64,000 nt of DNA, from NCBI RefSeq assembly GCF_964355755.1, contig NC_092672.1:35274501-35338500 (forward strand). Direction: 5' to 3'. The stretch is from Antedon mediterranea (taxonomy: Eukaryota; Echinodermata; Crinoidea; Comatulida; Antedonidae). The notes beneath the pieces were generated by a model. That model did no database searches. It was given only the letters and a program-made list of their open reading frames with translations, and was not told where the DNA came from. This document shows, piece after piece, positions 43,399 to 54,100 of the stretch (position 1 is its first letter; each line of letters starts with the position of its first letter). Position numbers and translations under genes: made by a program.

Positions 43399-45984
43399 CT
43401 ACAAATGTAAAATATTTGGTTTTTATTTAATGTTGTGTTCCAAGAATTAACACTAAATCTTATGGTCTTTTATGTTCTCTGCTGCTTCTCTTTGGAATTC
43501 TCTCCCTCGTCATTTTACTAACTTCTATTGCTATTTTAAAAAAAGAACTTAAAACGCATCTTTTTAACAACCAATATAAGCGCCTTTGATTTTTACTTCG
43601 GTTTAGTTGATTCTGGCGCTATACAAATACCTAAATTATTATTACTAGTATTATTAGTACAGTGCTCTAGGATGTAGCTAATGGAGGGGGAGGGGGGGGG
43701 GGGAGGGTGAGAACACCAGAATGAAAATACAAGCAGCTAGCTTTTAAAACATTTTTTACCTTGTGCCATAGATAGGAGAATCAACAAAAGCAGTTTTTGG
43801 TAAAGCTTTTGATAATTCTTCTTCGTTTAAAAAAAAGTTTACTTTAGTAGCCAACCTGTAAGAAAATAGTACAGTGTGGGTTAGTAATTATAGTTTTTTT
43901 TTAATTTTAAAAGCTGCGCGATAAATTTGACTGAACTATATAATATATTTAGTTGAAATATTTGAAGTTGTAAATTGATCATATCATATAAATTGTTTAT
44001 AAACACACAGCTGCGAGATTGAATAGACAGTCAGATCTATCTATCTATCTATCATCAAAATGAAGACGGGCGGATTCTCATGGCTGGCGCATTAGGATTA
44101 GAGTTAAGGGTGATGGTCCGAAGCTCAATAAATGTTTTTACCTACCCATCATTCCCTTGTGCATATGAAATCAAATGCTTTGTGAGTTCTTCGGCCGATA
44201 TTGTAGGCTTATCTTTTAAAAGTTGTTCTAAATATTCTTTACCAGCATTTGCCTTGGGCCATGGTTGGAATAACAAAGAATTTGAGACACCATAGTATCC
44301 TGGAACAAGAAACAGACAATAGCATGAAGAAAATAATAACAGTTTTTAGTAATATTATATTCATTTTTTTTATATTTTAAATTTAGATGAAATGATGATT
44401 GGAAGTTACGTTACCAGTTTCCAAGGTAACTGGCTCACTTTCTGATCTGTTGCTATAGTAACATATTTCTGGTTTATAATTCCTGAAAAATAAAAGCAAT
44501 ATTAATTATATTCATGGCTGTAAGAGACTTATGTTTGGAACAACGGCTCCATTGTTTTTTGCGGGCAACTAAATCCTTGAAAATGTGCATCAGTAAGGTT
44601 TTTCATTGAAGAATTATTGTGAAAGTTAAAACATTCTGGCAAGTGGCACTTTTGTTTCATAGGAAATCGTTCCCTTAATAGGAGTGTCTGGTGTCCCCTA
44701 TAGGAATGTCCAGTGTCCCCTTATTAGGAGTGTCCCCTTAATAGGATTGTCCCCTTAATAGGAGTGTCTAGTGTTACTTTAATAGGAGTGTCCAGTGTCC
44801 CTTAATGGGAGTGACTGTCCATTGTAAAAAAAGAGATGTTCCACTATATGTATGTGTTGGGGGTGACATATGCTTCATTTATTACCTAAAGTCCATTGTT
44901 AATAGATTGAAACCATTGTAATCTGTTCCAGTGAGTTGCTTCAAGTAAGAATATCCATCAATGTCACTTGTGAGAAAGTTAGTTACTAGGGAGCCTGTGA
45001 AAAGATAACAATCAAAATGGATTATATTATGCAGGCTAACTTACTTGGGACTAGTTAACAAGTATGATACAATACATAGGGAGGAGGGGGAGGAGGAGGA
45101 AGAGCCAAATCATGACAATGTCACATGACAATCATGGGTTGTATTCCCTATAAATAAGCATTGGTAGGATATCTGAATACAATAACAATATTAACAAACC
45201 TCTGCCTTTAAGTTCTGGATTCACATGTTTGTCTCTGATGTTTAACAGACAAGCCACCTTTCCCATTTTTGAGATGCCTAGCCATGTTCCACCTTCTTTA
45301 CCTGGAGTCATATCAACACCTTTTTGATTGGAGGAAAAGAAAATAAACCACCATTTTATTATTTTATCTTTAGGTAGTAAGGTTGTAGAATTCTATTTTT
45401 CACCCCTTCTCCAGCTGCTGCCTTTGACTTTCCTATCATCACCCCCACCCCCAGCATCCTTTTCTTTTTTCCCCAGCATCCTTTTCTTTTTTCCCCACAT
45501 ACACCGACCAAAAAAAAAAATACAAGAACGACCTGTGGCGGCGCTCGGATTTATTGATTGAGTCGCTCATCGCGGTACTTCATTAATAATAATAATACTA
45601 AAAAAGCAAAAAAAAACTGAAAAGGTAAGATTATACACTTATCATTCAATTTTTAGCTTAATATACGTATATAAATTGTAAACTGAAAGAGAAAACCTCC
45701 ATAGATTAATTACTTAAAATCAAACTATGGCCTAGGCTAAATGCTAGGCCTAGGCAATTCACAATCGTTCACTGTAGTCCCGGGTGCACAGGAGGAAACC
45801 CCTTCATCGCACTTGAAAACTGAATAATTTCTACCGTCTTACCACATAGAACGTCTCCGTTGGACTCTAAAAACTCGGCAGGAAGTGCTGGTCTGTCAAA
45901 GAATTCATCTCGATTAAAAGCTAATACAAGTTTATAGCCAATAACGCCAGAATTCTCATTAACCATAAACCAAGTAACGCACAT
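43251..45984 (-). CDS. TANGO2: TANGO2 homologue, NRDE-domain protein (complete, 7 exons)
   Basis: Minus-strand exons 45984-45843, 45319-45200, 44994-44886, 44482-44415, 44299-44146, 43855-43760 and 43398-43251 join in phase to 279 codons (278 residues; human TANGO2 is about 276). Signatures in order: N-terminal Met-Cys, LAFNRDEFFDRP (the NRDE motif), GKEGGTWLGIS, GRGSLVTNFLTSD, YNGFNLL, ICYYSNRS, YYGVSNSLL, DSPIYGTR, TTVILIDNDGKVTYTEKT and a C-terminal NWSSKTTVF. The fold is related to Ntn hydrolases; the protein is linked to Golgi organisation, lipid homeostasis and mitochondria, with exact biochemistry debated. I chose the start at 45984 because the family begins Met-Cys; an in-frame ATG at 46062 would add 26 residues. 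It converges on TMEM132. Gene identity is very secure. Confidence 0.95.
43474..43665 (+). mobile_element. Non-LTR retrotransposon 3' end, inserted in TANGO2 intron 6
   Basis: Reads SAASLWNSLPRHFTNFYCYF, then (one base out of frame at an A run) KELKTHLFNNQYKRL. This is the conserved 'LWNSLP...FK..LKTHLF' end of L2/CR1/RTE-like reverse-transcriptase ORFs. GGCGCTATACAAATACCTAA and a TTATTATTA tail follow, the usual 3' UTR ending. It is opposite to TANGO2 and disrupted by the frameshift. Confidence 0.8.
43683..43712. repeat. G-rich run
   Basis: GGAGGGGGAGGGGGG-type purine tract that could form a G-quadruplex. In TANGO2 intron 6. Confidence 0.7.
43760..43855 (-). CDS. TANGO2: TANGO2 exon 6
   Basis: Residues 198-230, ending FVDSPIYGTR, the YGTR motif. 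Acceptor CTTACAG, donor GTAAAA. Confidence 0.93.
44034..44053. repeat. (TCTA)n microsatellite
   Basis: About five perfect CTAT units. Confidence 0.9.
44146..44299 (-). CDS. TANGO2: TANGO2 exon 5
   Basis: Residues 147-198, YYGVSNSLLFQPWPKANAGK and the helical EYLEQLLKDKPTISAEEL. Acceptor TTGTTCCAG. The donor is GTAGGT; using the next GT would insert a stop. Confidence 0.93.
44415..44482 (-). CDS. TANGO2: TANGO2 exon 4
   Basis: 68-base exon, residues 124-147, NYKPEICYYSNRSESEPVTL. Acceptor TTTTTCAG, donor GTAACG. Confidence 0.93.
44676..44830. repeat. AGGAGTGTCC tandem repeat
   Basis: About seven copies of AATAGGAGTGTCCAGTGTCC or shorter forms (17 and 24 bases mixed), in TANGO2 intron 3. Confidence 0.88.
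44886..44994 (-). CDS. TANGO2: TANGO2 exon 3
   Basis: Residues 88-124, SLVTNFLTSDIDGYSYLKQL, then YNGFNLLTMDF. Acceptor TTTTCACAG, donor GTAATA. Confidence 0.93.
45200..45319 (-). CDS. TANGO2: TANGO2 exon 2
   Basis: Residues 48-88, VDMTPGKEGGTWLGISKMGK, then the family 'LLN.R' stretch and KGRG. The acceptor AATCAAAAAG has purines next to the AG, but the coding phase and homology make it secure. Donor GTTTGT. Confidence 0.92.
45320..45842. other. TANGO2 intron 1
   Basis: Pyrimidine-rich stretch (45400-45510) with a direct repeat of CAGCATCCTTTTCTTTTTTC. Nothing else seen. Confidence 0.5.
45843..45984 (-). CDS. TANGO2: TANGO2 exon 1, NRDE motif
   Basis: Encodes MCVTWFMVNENSG to GDVLCG, with NRDE at residues 25-28. 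Donor GTAAGA; the split glycine codon continues into exon 2. Confidence 0.94.
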
Positions 45985-46062
45985 TCTTTTATTTAGAAAC
46001 TTGAGTGAATTTACTGTCAAAAATGAAATCGAGGTGCGTCGTAGACATGTTTTTAACGCCAT

Positions 46063-46436
46063 TTAGAACTAGAGGGCGGTGTGCTTATTTTTCTTTTAAC
46101 TAGAGAACTAAAAAATACAAATATTAATATCATACAATAAAATCTTTAATCAATACATCTGTCAATTACATTGCAAATGCTTAACAAATGCTATAGAAAT
46201 TCACACGTGAAATATAATTGAATACAGTTTGGCCTCTTGGCCTACATTGTATCCGCACATTAAATTAATAATAAAATGCCGGCTCCTTTTAACTCCTTAA
46301 CAGCACCATTTTTATTCAATCGGTGTCAATTAGGCCTAGAGTTAAAATAAACTATATAATTAAATATATGTTAAAATTTGTATTTAAATTGGTTTCTCGA
46401 ATCTTCTAGTCTAGTACTATACTATTATGGTTAAAT
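46063..46436. other. Gap between TANGO2 and its partial copy
   Basis: Would hold the TANGO2 promoter if the start lies at 45984 or 46062. AT-rich; I see no clear core promoter element. Confidence 0.4.
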
Positions 46437-46999
46437 GTCTTCGTAGACCATTTTGTATTGGAGTCCATTGGGTCAACAATCATGGTTCTTTCTGTAAAAG
46501 TTGTTTCTCCTTTTAATCGATTAAAATTACAGTTGTAGTTCTGAAATAAATCAATTAAATATATTTTATGAAAATGCTCTTTGTTTTTAAAATCCTGTAT
46601 TACTTTTGTTATTTTTTTAAAATGTTGTACATAATATGTTGTACATTAGTTTCCTCAAGTTTCTTTGTAAATAGGCCTATAACTTTTTCTCTTTAACTTT
46701 TATTTCACTTACTCTGGACGCACCTTCATTCAAGAATGCGTGTGCCATGACTGTTTCAAAAGCGTAGCTTCCAAATAAAATGATTATTAATAGAGATAAT
46801 ATTAATATATATAGTTTAGGCCCTACTGTTACAGTCCGACGTGATGCCTGTACCTTGATACAACAGTAGGCCTACAAATCAACTTACCACACACACATCT
46901 TCATTGGAATCCAAATAATCGGCAGATTTAGTAGGTTTTCTAAAATATTCATCTCGATTATAACCATTTTCACCTGGACTTTTGTTGACCATAAACCAC
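46437..46999 (-). pseudogene. Collapsed partial duplicate of TANGO2
   Basis: Minus strand, 375 bases upstream of the extended TANGO2 start. The first-exon copy (46999 to about 46900) reads MWFMVNKSPGENGYNRDEYF then SADYLDSNEDV and keeps a GTAAGT donor. It lacks the Met-Cys start and the KLVLAF segment before NRDE, and is one base shorter at the donor. The last-exon copy (about 46545-46437) keeps its acceptor and reads TTVILID, then a frameshift and stop, then FTERTMIVDPMDSNTKWSTK. The five middle exons are missing. Retained splice signals show a DNA-level duplication, not a retrocopy. Confidence 0.85.
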
Positions 47000-47211
47000 A
47001 TGTTTAGTAAATTCTGTAAAGCGCCTAATTCTTGATTTGACGTGGAATATTTAAATTTTAATTTCCAGCAGGATGGTCAGAACCAAATCTGCATCTAAAA
47101 TCTATCCACTTTGACCTAAAATTGGATCAAAAAACAAATTATTTACCTGAAAAAACTGTAATTTAAAGCAAAAAAATAGTCGAATTGATCTTTATCGTTT
47201 CTAGGCCTAAA

Positions 47212-47457
47212 TTAATTGATTTTCAGTGTATCGCCTGGTCGTCCAAATACTATCCTGGTTTGTCCTTGCAGACTGAAAACTAAAGTGCAATTTTCTATAC
47301 TTTTTTTTTGTTCAGCTCTGTAAATGAATGTGTTCGTATCTGATAATAAGTTTACCCGGTAAAAAGATTGTGGTCCATTATAAAAGTATATGGCGCCACC
47401 AACGCCAGTGCTTATGTAAAAACTTTTAACGCCATTCTGCCAAATTGGAGCTTCGAA
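47212..47457 (-). other. Unassigned 81-codon open frame (no ATG)
   Basis: Reads from APIWQNGVKSFYISTGVGGA through LLSDTNTFIYRAEQ and TRIVFGRPGDTLKIN to TAA at 47214-47212. Composition is protein-like (beta-rich, several Gly, no low complexity), and a possible acceptor TTTGGCAG precedes NGVKS. I do not recognise it. It could be a terminal exon or decayed gene fragment, or a chance open frame. Confidence 0.3.
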
Positions 47458-47775
47458 CAGCGATGAATATATTAAAAAAATAATAAAATTAAATAATATA
47501 TTTAGTCATATATAAGACAGTGATGTATATTCCAACTAATTTGAATAAAGTCCTGTTTATTTTCAGAAGTGGTTGTAGAAAAGCCCACGTCATTATTATA
47601 TACATACTTCTATATTGGTTACCACACTAAAATGCAAAGCAATTTCACCAATTTGTGTTTGGTCAAATTGCGTTACGCGTGTGACGTATACGTTCAGCTT
47701 TGTTCTCAGTAGGACGTCGTAACACAATTGGATGTAAGTGCAACGATCTGTCACAAGCGATAAATTATCCATCTA

Positions 47776-47915
47776 AAGCGTGGTTCCCACTAGCGACGCA
47801 ACACAAGGACGTAACGCAAGGCAAGTTAATTGACCAATCACAAGCGATGGCTTATTCGCTTGTGATTGCTAACGCGTTTACGTCCTTGCGTTACGTTCTA
47901 GTGGGAACCAAGCTT
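47776..47915. mobile_element. Family A MITE, 140-bp copy
   Basis: Starts AAGCGTGGTTCCCACTAGCG and ends TTCTAGTGGGAACCAAGCTT. Degenerate relatives flank it (about 47640-47770 and 47916-48090). Confidence 0.92.
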
Positions 47916-48967
47916 TACGCGACTGGACGTAAGGGCAATGCAAGTTTTGTTTGAATCACATCGTGATTGGTCAATGGTAGGCCTACTTGCGCTGCGCTTA
48001 CGTCATACAGTACCGTACTTGCCGTACGTCTAAGCTTGGTTCCTCCCACTATTTTGTGGGAACCAGCTTTAGCGGAAACCAAGCTTCGAGAGATAGAAAC
48101 TTCGACCAGTCTTTAATCTGTCAATAATTTATTTTTAACACTTTGTCTATTTTAAAGAAAAAATTATTACATGATTTTTAACTTCCTAGATTCATGATAT
48201 TTCGTTATATAGTGCCAATAACATTTATAGACCTATGTTGTAACAGAATGGCGACTTTATCGTCAGTACCTGGAATGTTGTAAATATTTATGCAAATTTG
48301 CAAATAAATATGCGTACTTTACGTTGAATATTTTTAGTGCTGTACTAAGGCGCTTGTAGATTTGACTTGACAACCTGAATCAACCTTTAGGCCTATTATT
48401 ATTACCAGTTTATGTACTCATTACATTATAGGCACGGCAGATGGATAATAGGCATATCATAAAATGTATTTGTCATCGCAGTCAATGTGGTATTGGTATA
48501 TTTTAGTCAGGCATTAATAGGTAAGTCAGTTTTATACCCCCTTCCTTGAGCGTTTTACTCGAGCATAGTACTGTAGTAGCATGTCGCATTTTGGACCTAC
48601 AATGCAACGACAATCCACAAAAGTACGTTGTATATTAGAGGTTATTGAACTTATTCCTTGAACAATGTGCTGCCGGTATACTATTGTATTGTAATTCGTA
48701 GTAATTTCGTTGTCTTGTCAACATTTCTTCGCAAACAAAATACAACGAAATTGACCGGATACAGATTTATATATTTATTTCCACGTACGACAATGGACAA
48801 AAGTAATATGATTGGTTCATTACAGAGGCGCAGAGGACACGTGCGTTCATTAATATCGAGCACGTCAATGTCAATGACGTACGCGACGCAAGTTAGTTGA
48901 CCGTTGACCGATGACAAGCGAATATTCCATCGTTGATTTGCCCATTGCGTTGAACCAAGGTAATCTC

Positions 48968-49148
48968 AAGCGTGGTTCCCACTAGCGACGCAACGGAAGG
49001 ACGTAACGCAACGCAAGTGAATTGACCAATCACAAGCGATGGCTTATTCGCTTGTGATTGCTAACTGTCTATAACATCTCTTGTCATTGGTTAAAACGCT
49101 TGCGTTGCGTTTACGTCCTTGCGTTACGTTCTAGTGGGAACCAAGCTT
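48968..49148. mobile_element. Family A MITE, 181-bp full-length copy
   Basis: Starts AAGCGTGGTTCCCACTAGCG and ends GTTCTAGTGGGAACCAAGCTT. The halves contain GACGTAACGCAACGCAAG and CTTGCGTTGCGTTTACGTC as mirror arms, and ATTGACCAATCACAAGCGA against TCGCTTGTGATTG in the centre. Best-preserved copy in the window. A fragment precedes it at about 48885-48960. Confidence 0.95.
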
Positions 49149-49149
49149 A

Positions 49150-49184
49150 ACAACCGGATGCTGAGCTCAACCGGATGCTGAGCT
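49150..49184. repeat. 17-bp duplication next to the MITE
   Basis: CAACCGGATGCTGAGCT is present twice in direct tandem, immediately after the family A element. Confidence 0.8.
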
Positions 49185-49767
49185 CTGGAGATCAAAGGGT
49201 TTATACGTGGCTGCGACAATATCAGTTCCCCTCCTCTTAAAAGACACCACGCGATAGAGAGAATATTGTACATAGTACAGTACTGTTGGTATTTGTCGCG
49301 CCAGACATAAGATCAAAGGACTGTTACGAGTTTCTATCTTGGCAAGGAAAGCCCCAGTGTAATGTTGTTAGATTGCCTTGGTTGAACCATGGACCTATAC
49401 TATAGGTCCTGGTTGAATCAAGCTTTATGTCACCGTTCATGTGAACTGCGGCAAACGTATTGATTGTCACATAGGCCTTCTACTATTGTTGATTGATTAT
49501 CTCGCATATCCGTTTATTTATTTGTTCACGGTTGTATGTTTACAACAAGCAATTTATGTGTGAATCAATAATGATTAATAAACTCATTCACAATCTACAA
49601 TTTCACCAGTCACTGTAGACTCATTTCCTTTACGTCCAATCGAAATGTCATCATTTGTCATCCTTGTAATACAATAATAATTACTAACTTTTTTTGGAAT
49701 AACGCTTTTGCATACAATATCAAATGTGTACTATACAAAGCATTACAAAAAAACCCAAAACATAGTA

Positions 49768-50302
49768 GAGCTGCTGTAGCTTTGTGGTTAACGTGCTTGC
49801 CTTTCCATCCCATAAGTCCAGGTTCAATCCTGACCTAGCGCATGCCAGGGTTGTAACTCACAACTCTTTCAACTCCACTCCCTCTAATCCGATAAATTAT
49901 AGTAGTTATCCATCCTGTATTTGGCGAGTTTGCGCTCGCATGTTGTATGCATATGGAATTTTTAAAAAAACATGAAAAGAAGAGGGCAGGCATAAACTAA
50001 AGTACGGGATGCTGATATTATAGTATTTTCCGGGTAAAAAACAATCTGGGGAGGTCTCCTCTTTTACTTTACAAATTGAAATGAAAATGTTTTTTAGCGC
50101 AATTTGGAAATTTAAGGAAGTAAAAAGTAGACCAAATATATTTGATTGGTCCAAATTATTATAATTTATCCACAACATGTAGCCCCGTTCATTACTGTTG
50201 TTCAGTACTAATATTTATCATTCTTGACTCGTTATATATTTTACTTGAATTTATTATTTTCTTGAAGGAAGAAATAAATGTTAAGTTGAATTGAATTGAA
50301 TA
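49768..50302 (+). mobile_element. tRNA-derived SINE with TTGAA tail
   Basis: Head: box A TAGCTTTGTGG (49777-49787) and box B GGTTCAATCCT (49821-49831), 34 bases apart, as in tRNA-derived SINEs. The end is GAAGAAATAAATGTTAAG then TTGAATTGAATTGAA. The length between (about 530 bases) is long for one SINE, so the middle may hold unrelated sequence. Confidence 0.6.
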
Positions 50303-50342
50303 ATGTCATAAGTTTCTTACTAAAACCGAATCGGACCTGAAA

Positions 50343-50390
50343 GAAAGGCGGGGAGGGGGTGCGGGGGGAATGGGGAGAGGGAGGATAAAT
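50343..50390. repeat. G-rich tract
   Basis: GGCGGGGAGGGGGTGCGGGG and the following GGGGAGAGGGAGG have at least four G-runs; a G-quadruplex is possible. About 500 bases before the NRF-1-like promoter. Confidence 0.6.
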
Positions 50391-50855
50391 AAACCCGTTG
50401 ATTTAATGCATAACCTTTGAATCTGATCGACCATATAATTTTAATTTAACAAATCCATTAAATACACGCCCGTATTAATTATATTTACAGTATTGTCGTT
50501 TTACGATAAACAAAGGCCATGTCGGCTTACTTTCACGTTCTCCTTGAACAAAGCTTAGAGATAGGCCTAGCCCTACATTTTTAATACCATGTATAAAAAT
50601 GCAGGTTATATCGTTGATTGGGTAAAGACTATAGGCCCTGTGTTGAATTTTCTTTCAATATCTTGATATTTTGTAGGTCACTTTAAAACCTGGAGAACAA
50701 ATAAGAATTAATTGTACGATATTTCAACCCTCTATTATGACCCCTGATAACATCCGGGAATATCCCCGGCATTTACATTTTTGTTGTTACAAAAACAATT
50801 GTCATCGATAGTCACGTGTATTATGGTAAACAATCAGCATTATTTATAAAAATAT

Positions 50856-50871
50856 CCAATGCGCATGCGCA
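50856..50871 (+). promoter_or_regulatory. CCAAT box overlapping a palindromic NRF-1-like site
   Basis: CCAATGCGCATGCGCA: a CCAAT box runs directly into TGCGCATGCGCA, a perfect palindromic NRF-1-type site. It lies 240 bases before the ATG at 51111, with a TATTTATAAA stretch at 50841. Good candidate proximal promoter of the downstream gene. Confidence 0.6.
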
Positions 50872-51110
50872 GGTCCGTGAAATAATTTTAGTTCAAACAA
50901 CAAAGGCTGACAGCGCAACAATGGGAGAGGAAATGAACGTGAGTAATAACAGGAATAGATCGGATCGTGCGCACTGAACCGATCACACGACGGGTCGCTA
51001 TTAAACCACTTGTCAGCAGCGGCAGTTGATGAAAATAAACAGTGCACACGTATGCACGTGGATAGATGTAGCATAGAGTATACCAACACAGAACGGGAAT
51101 AATAGTCAAA

Positions 51111-51155
51111 ATGGTGCAGATAAAATTACAAAGGAAAATTGAGGTTATCAGACAG
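51111..51155 (+). CDS. Candidate first exon of the repeat protein
   Basis: ATG in a good context (AAAATGG), 15 codons, donor CAG|GTACGT. Lies 240 bases after the CCAAT/NRF-1 element, and the phase matches the exon at 62800. Confidence 0.5.
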
Positions 51156-54100
51156 GTACGTTCATTTGAAATTATTTTAATAATAGATACAACAAATATT
51201 TTTGTTCATTTGTTTTAATTAATTAGTGGAGTTCGTGATCGACCGATCAATTCCAGAAGCAGTGTTATTAATCATTCATAAGAACCGATTGAATTATTAA
51301 TCATCTATTTACATAAATATTTTATTAAATAATAATTAATAAAGCATTAGCAATTAGTATCATAACGTAATTTCTGTAGATATACAACTTAAGTACGTAC
51401 TAGTTTGTCTTAATTAATAATGTCAGTTATGGATAGGGGTGAATGTAGTGAGAGAGGGTAGGCCTAAATGCGTGGTCTGTATTTTGTTAATAATTGACCA
51501 TGAGATACCGTAGCAATTGTGATTAAAATTCCATATCCGATCATCTGACTAGATTACCGCTTGCTGTTAAATCATATAGTACACAATATGTCTTACAGAA
51601 AATGTTGTAGTCTTTTACAAATCGTTTAATGATCAGTCATTTTAAAGCTAAACAAGCCAGTCAAAAGTAAACAACATACGGTATAAATATTACTTTGAAA
51701 TCTGTTGAAGCGCGAAGTATGACGCCTGCTGTGTGATATGATAGCCAGGGTCGTTATTTATTTATGGCTTAATGATAATAATATTATCATGCACGAAAAA
51801 TACATATACTTTCCGTCATGATGATTTACTGCAGAGACCCGCTGTATTGATACAGTCATAGGTACCCTTATAAATTACATCAGACCCGCTCTCATAATAT
51901 TGGTTTAATGAATATTCAGTTTTGGTGAAATTAAGAGTTGTAGTAGCTGTCTAGTATGCGAAAATGACTTTTGGATTTTGGAATGAGTGGGGGACGGGAG
52001 AGGTGATTCAGGAGGTCCGTCAATAATATTAAATAATTTAATTGAATTAACATTAAATAAATAAAGCAATATCAAACAACAAACATGGCATGAGAGCATT
52101 GTGTTAGTGGTTATTTCATTGAGGAAATCAAAATGTAAATATTATTCAACCACGAACAGGATTTTTTTTTTTATGATGGTAGACGTCCGTCGTATATTAA
52201 ATAATGCATGCATTATCGTAATGGGTAGGCCTCAACGTTTAGGCAGCATGTAGTATTACCAGAATTGCAGATTTTTCCTCTCAAATAATACTATAATACA
52301 GTTTCGACTTTTTTATGTAATGATTAATTTACCTTTATTAATATCATAACAAACAACAACACAAAACAAACACGGAGTAAAAATATGTTTAAAGATGAAA
52401 TTAGGGACCTCCGAGAAACCTTAAGGGGATTGTTATAGGAGGCCCACTAAAACTAGTTACATTAATTAAAATACGTACCGTACCGTAAAAAATAATAAAT
52501 AAATAAATAGACGAATAGACCATGACAGGATTAACATGGGATGCGCATTGTTAGGAAATACCATGATTTTTGTCCGTAACCAGCTCAAGATAGGCCTACG
52601 TATGACACGCATGACGACGTGTGCCGAAATGTTTATCTCTTTATCAATTAGGCCTTTAAGACAATGCATTTGTATATGTTTGTGTCTATATTAATAATAA
52701 CGGCAAGTGTTATTCCACCACGGAGACTGAGAGCATGATTTCCATCGCGGTCTCCATTAGGGACAGCCCCGACCGAGTATATTCGGTTTCTTTTGTTGTG
52801 TGGCACGTTAAAAGAAAAACTAGCATGCAACCGTGTTTTGAGTTTCATTGATTATTGCCACCAACAGTGACGTTGACCAGTATCACATGTTGTACATCGA
52901 CATATTAATTCTTTTGTTGATTTATTTTTATTCATATTTTACGGAATAATTTTGATTAGTTTTAACGCCAGATGGTTTAGTTGTGATCTTGTTTCGTACT
53001 TTATGTAACATTCAAAAGCAACGAGGAAAATCCGCCATAATCAAAACGTATAATAGTAGACCTAATATATGAGTACATAATTACGTCTAAAGAGCTCCGC
53101 TCTACACACACATTATACATATATAATTTAATTTAAAGAATTCAAACTTAAAACCACACATACTTTAATTAAAGTGTGCGTTGAAAAGTTGATAATGTAT
53201 GTATAGACCTATGGTCTGATATGTAAATAGACATAACTTGAAAGCAATGAGGAAATTCCGCCATAGGCCTAATCAAAACGTATAGGCCTAATGTAGACCT
53301 ATGAGTCCATTACGTCTAAGTAGCTCCACTCTACCCACAATTATACGTATAATTTATATTTAAGGAAATCAAACTTAAAACCACACGTACTTTAATTCGG
53401 CCAACGTGTGCGTTGAAAAGTTGATAATATTATAATGGCGGCCTACTATGGTCTACTCATGTAATAATACATCTAACTTGAACAATTATTAAATATAATG
53501 ATTGGGCCATAATTATAAAGCGTATTGGAATACCGTCGTCCACTAGATTAATTCTATTTCTGTTTTCATATTTTAAATTGAAATTGCAGGCTTGCCAATT
53601 TTTTCACGAACAAAACCTTTAAAAATCTCTGTTTTGAATGATAAGATTGTATCGATTTGTGGCGGAAGCAATCATTCTGTATCTTGGCATTATCCGCCGA
53701 CGACAGAATGCTGTAGGCCTAAGTAGTAGTGCTAAATAGATCGCTTATAATCATGAAACCATGCAGGAATTGAATTTACTTGTTTCATAATCACTGTACA
53801 ATTTTAATACTAATGACCTTTCGATCAAAATACTCGGGTCGTATAGTAGTTATTGGAATGATATTTGCTGTTCTTTCGTTTTAAGCCATTTCGCGTTACG
53901 CCACTGCGTACGTGCATCTTGTTCATAATCAATGAGAAATAAGTTAATTGATGAAATAATTGTTTTCGACACATTTTGCATTTTCTCTCACTTTTTAAAG
54001 ACATTATGTAACTGAAATTACCGGTAAAATCTGTTAATTTCCCAAATTAAGGGCCGTTTTACAAATCTTAATTAGAGAGATTTGGGTCGACGTGACCAAT

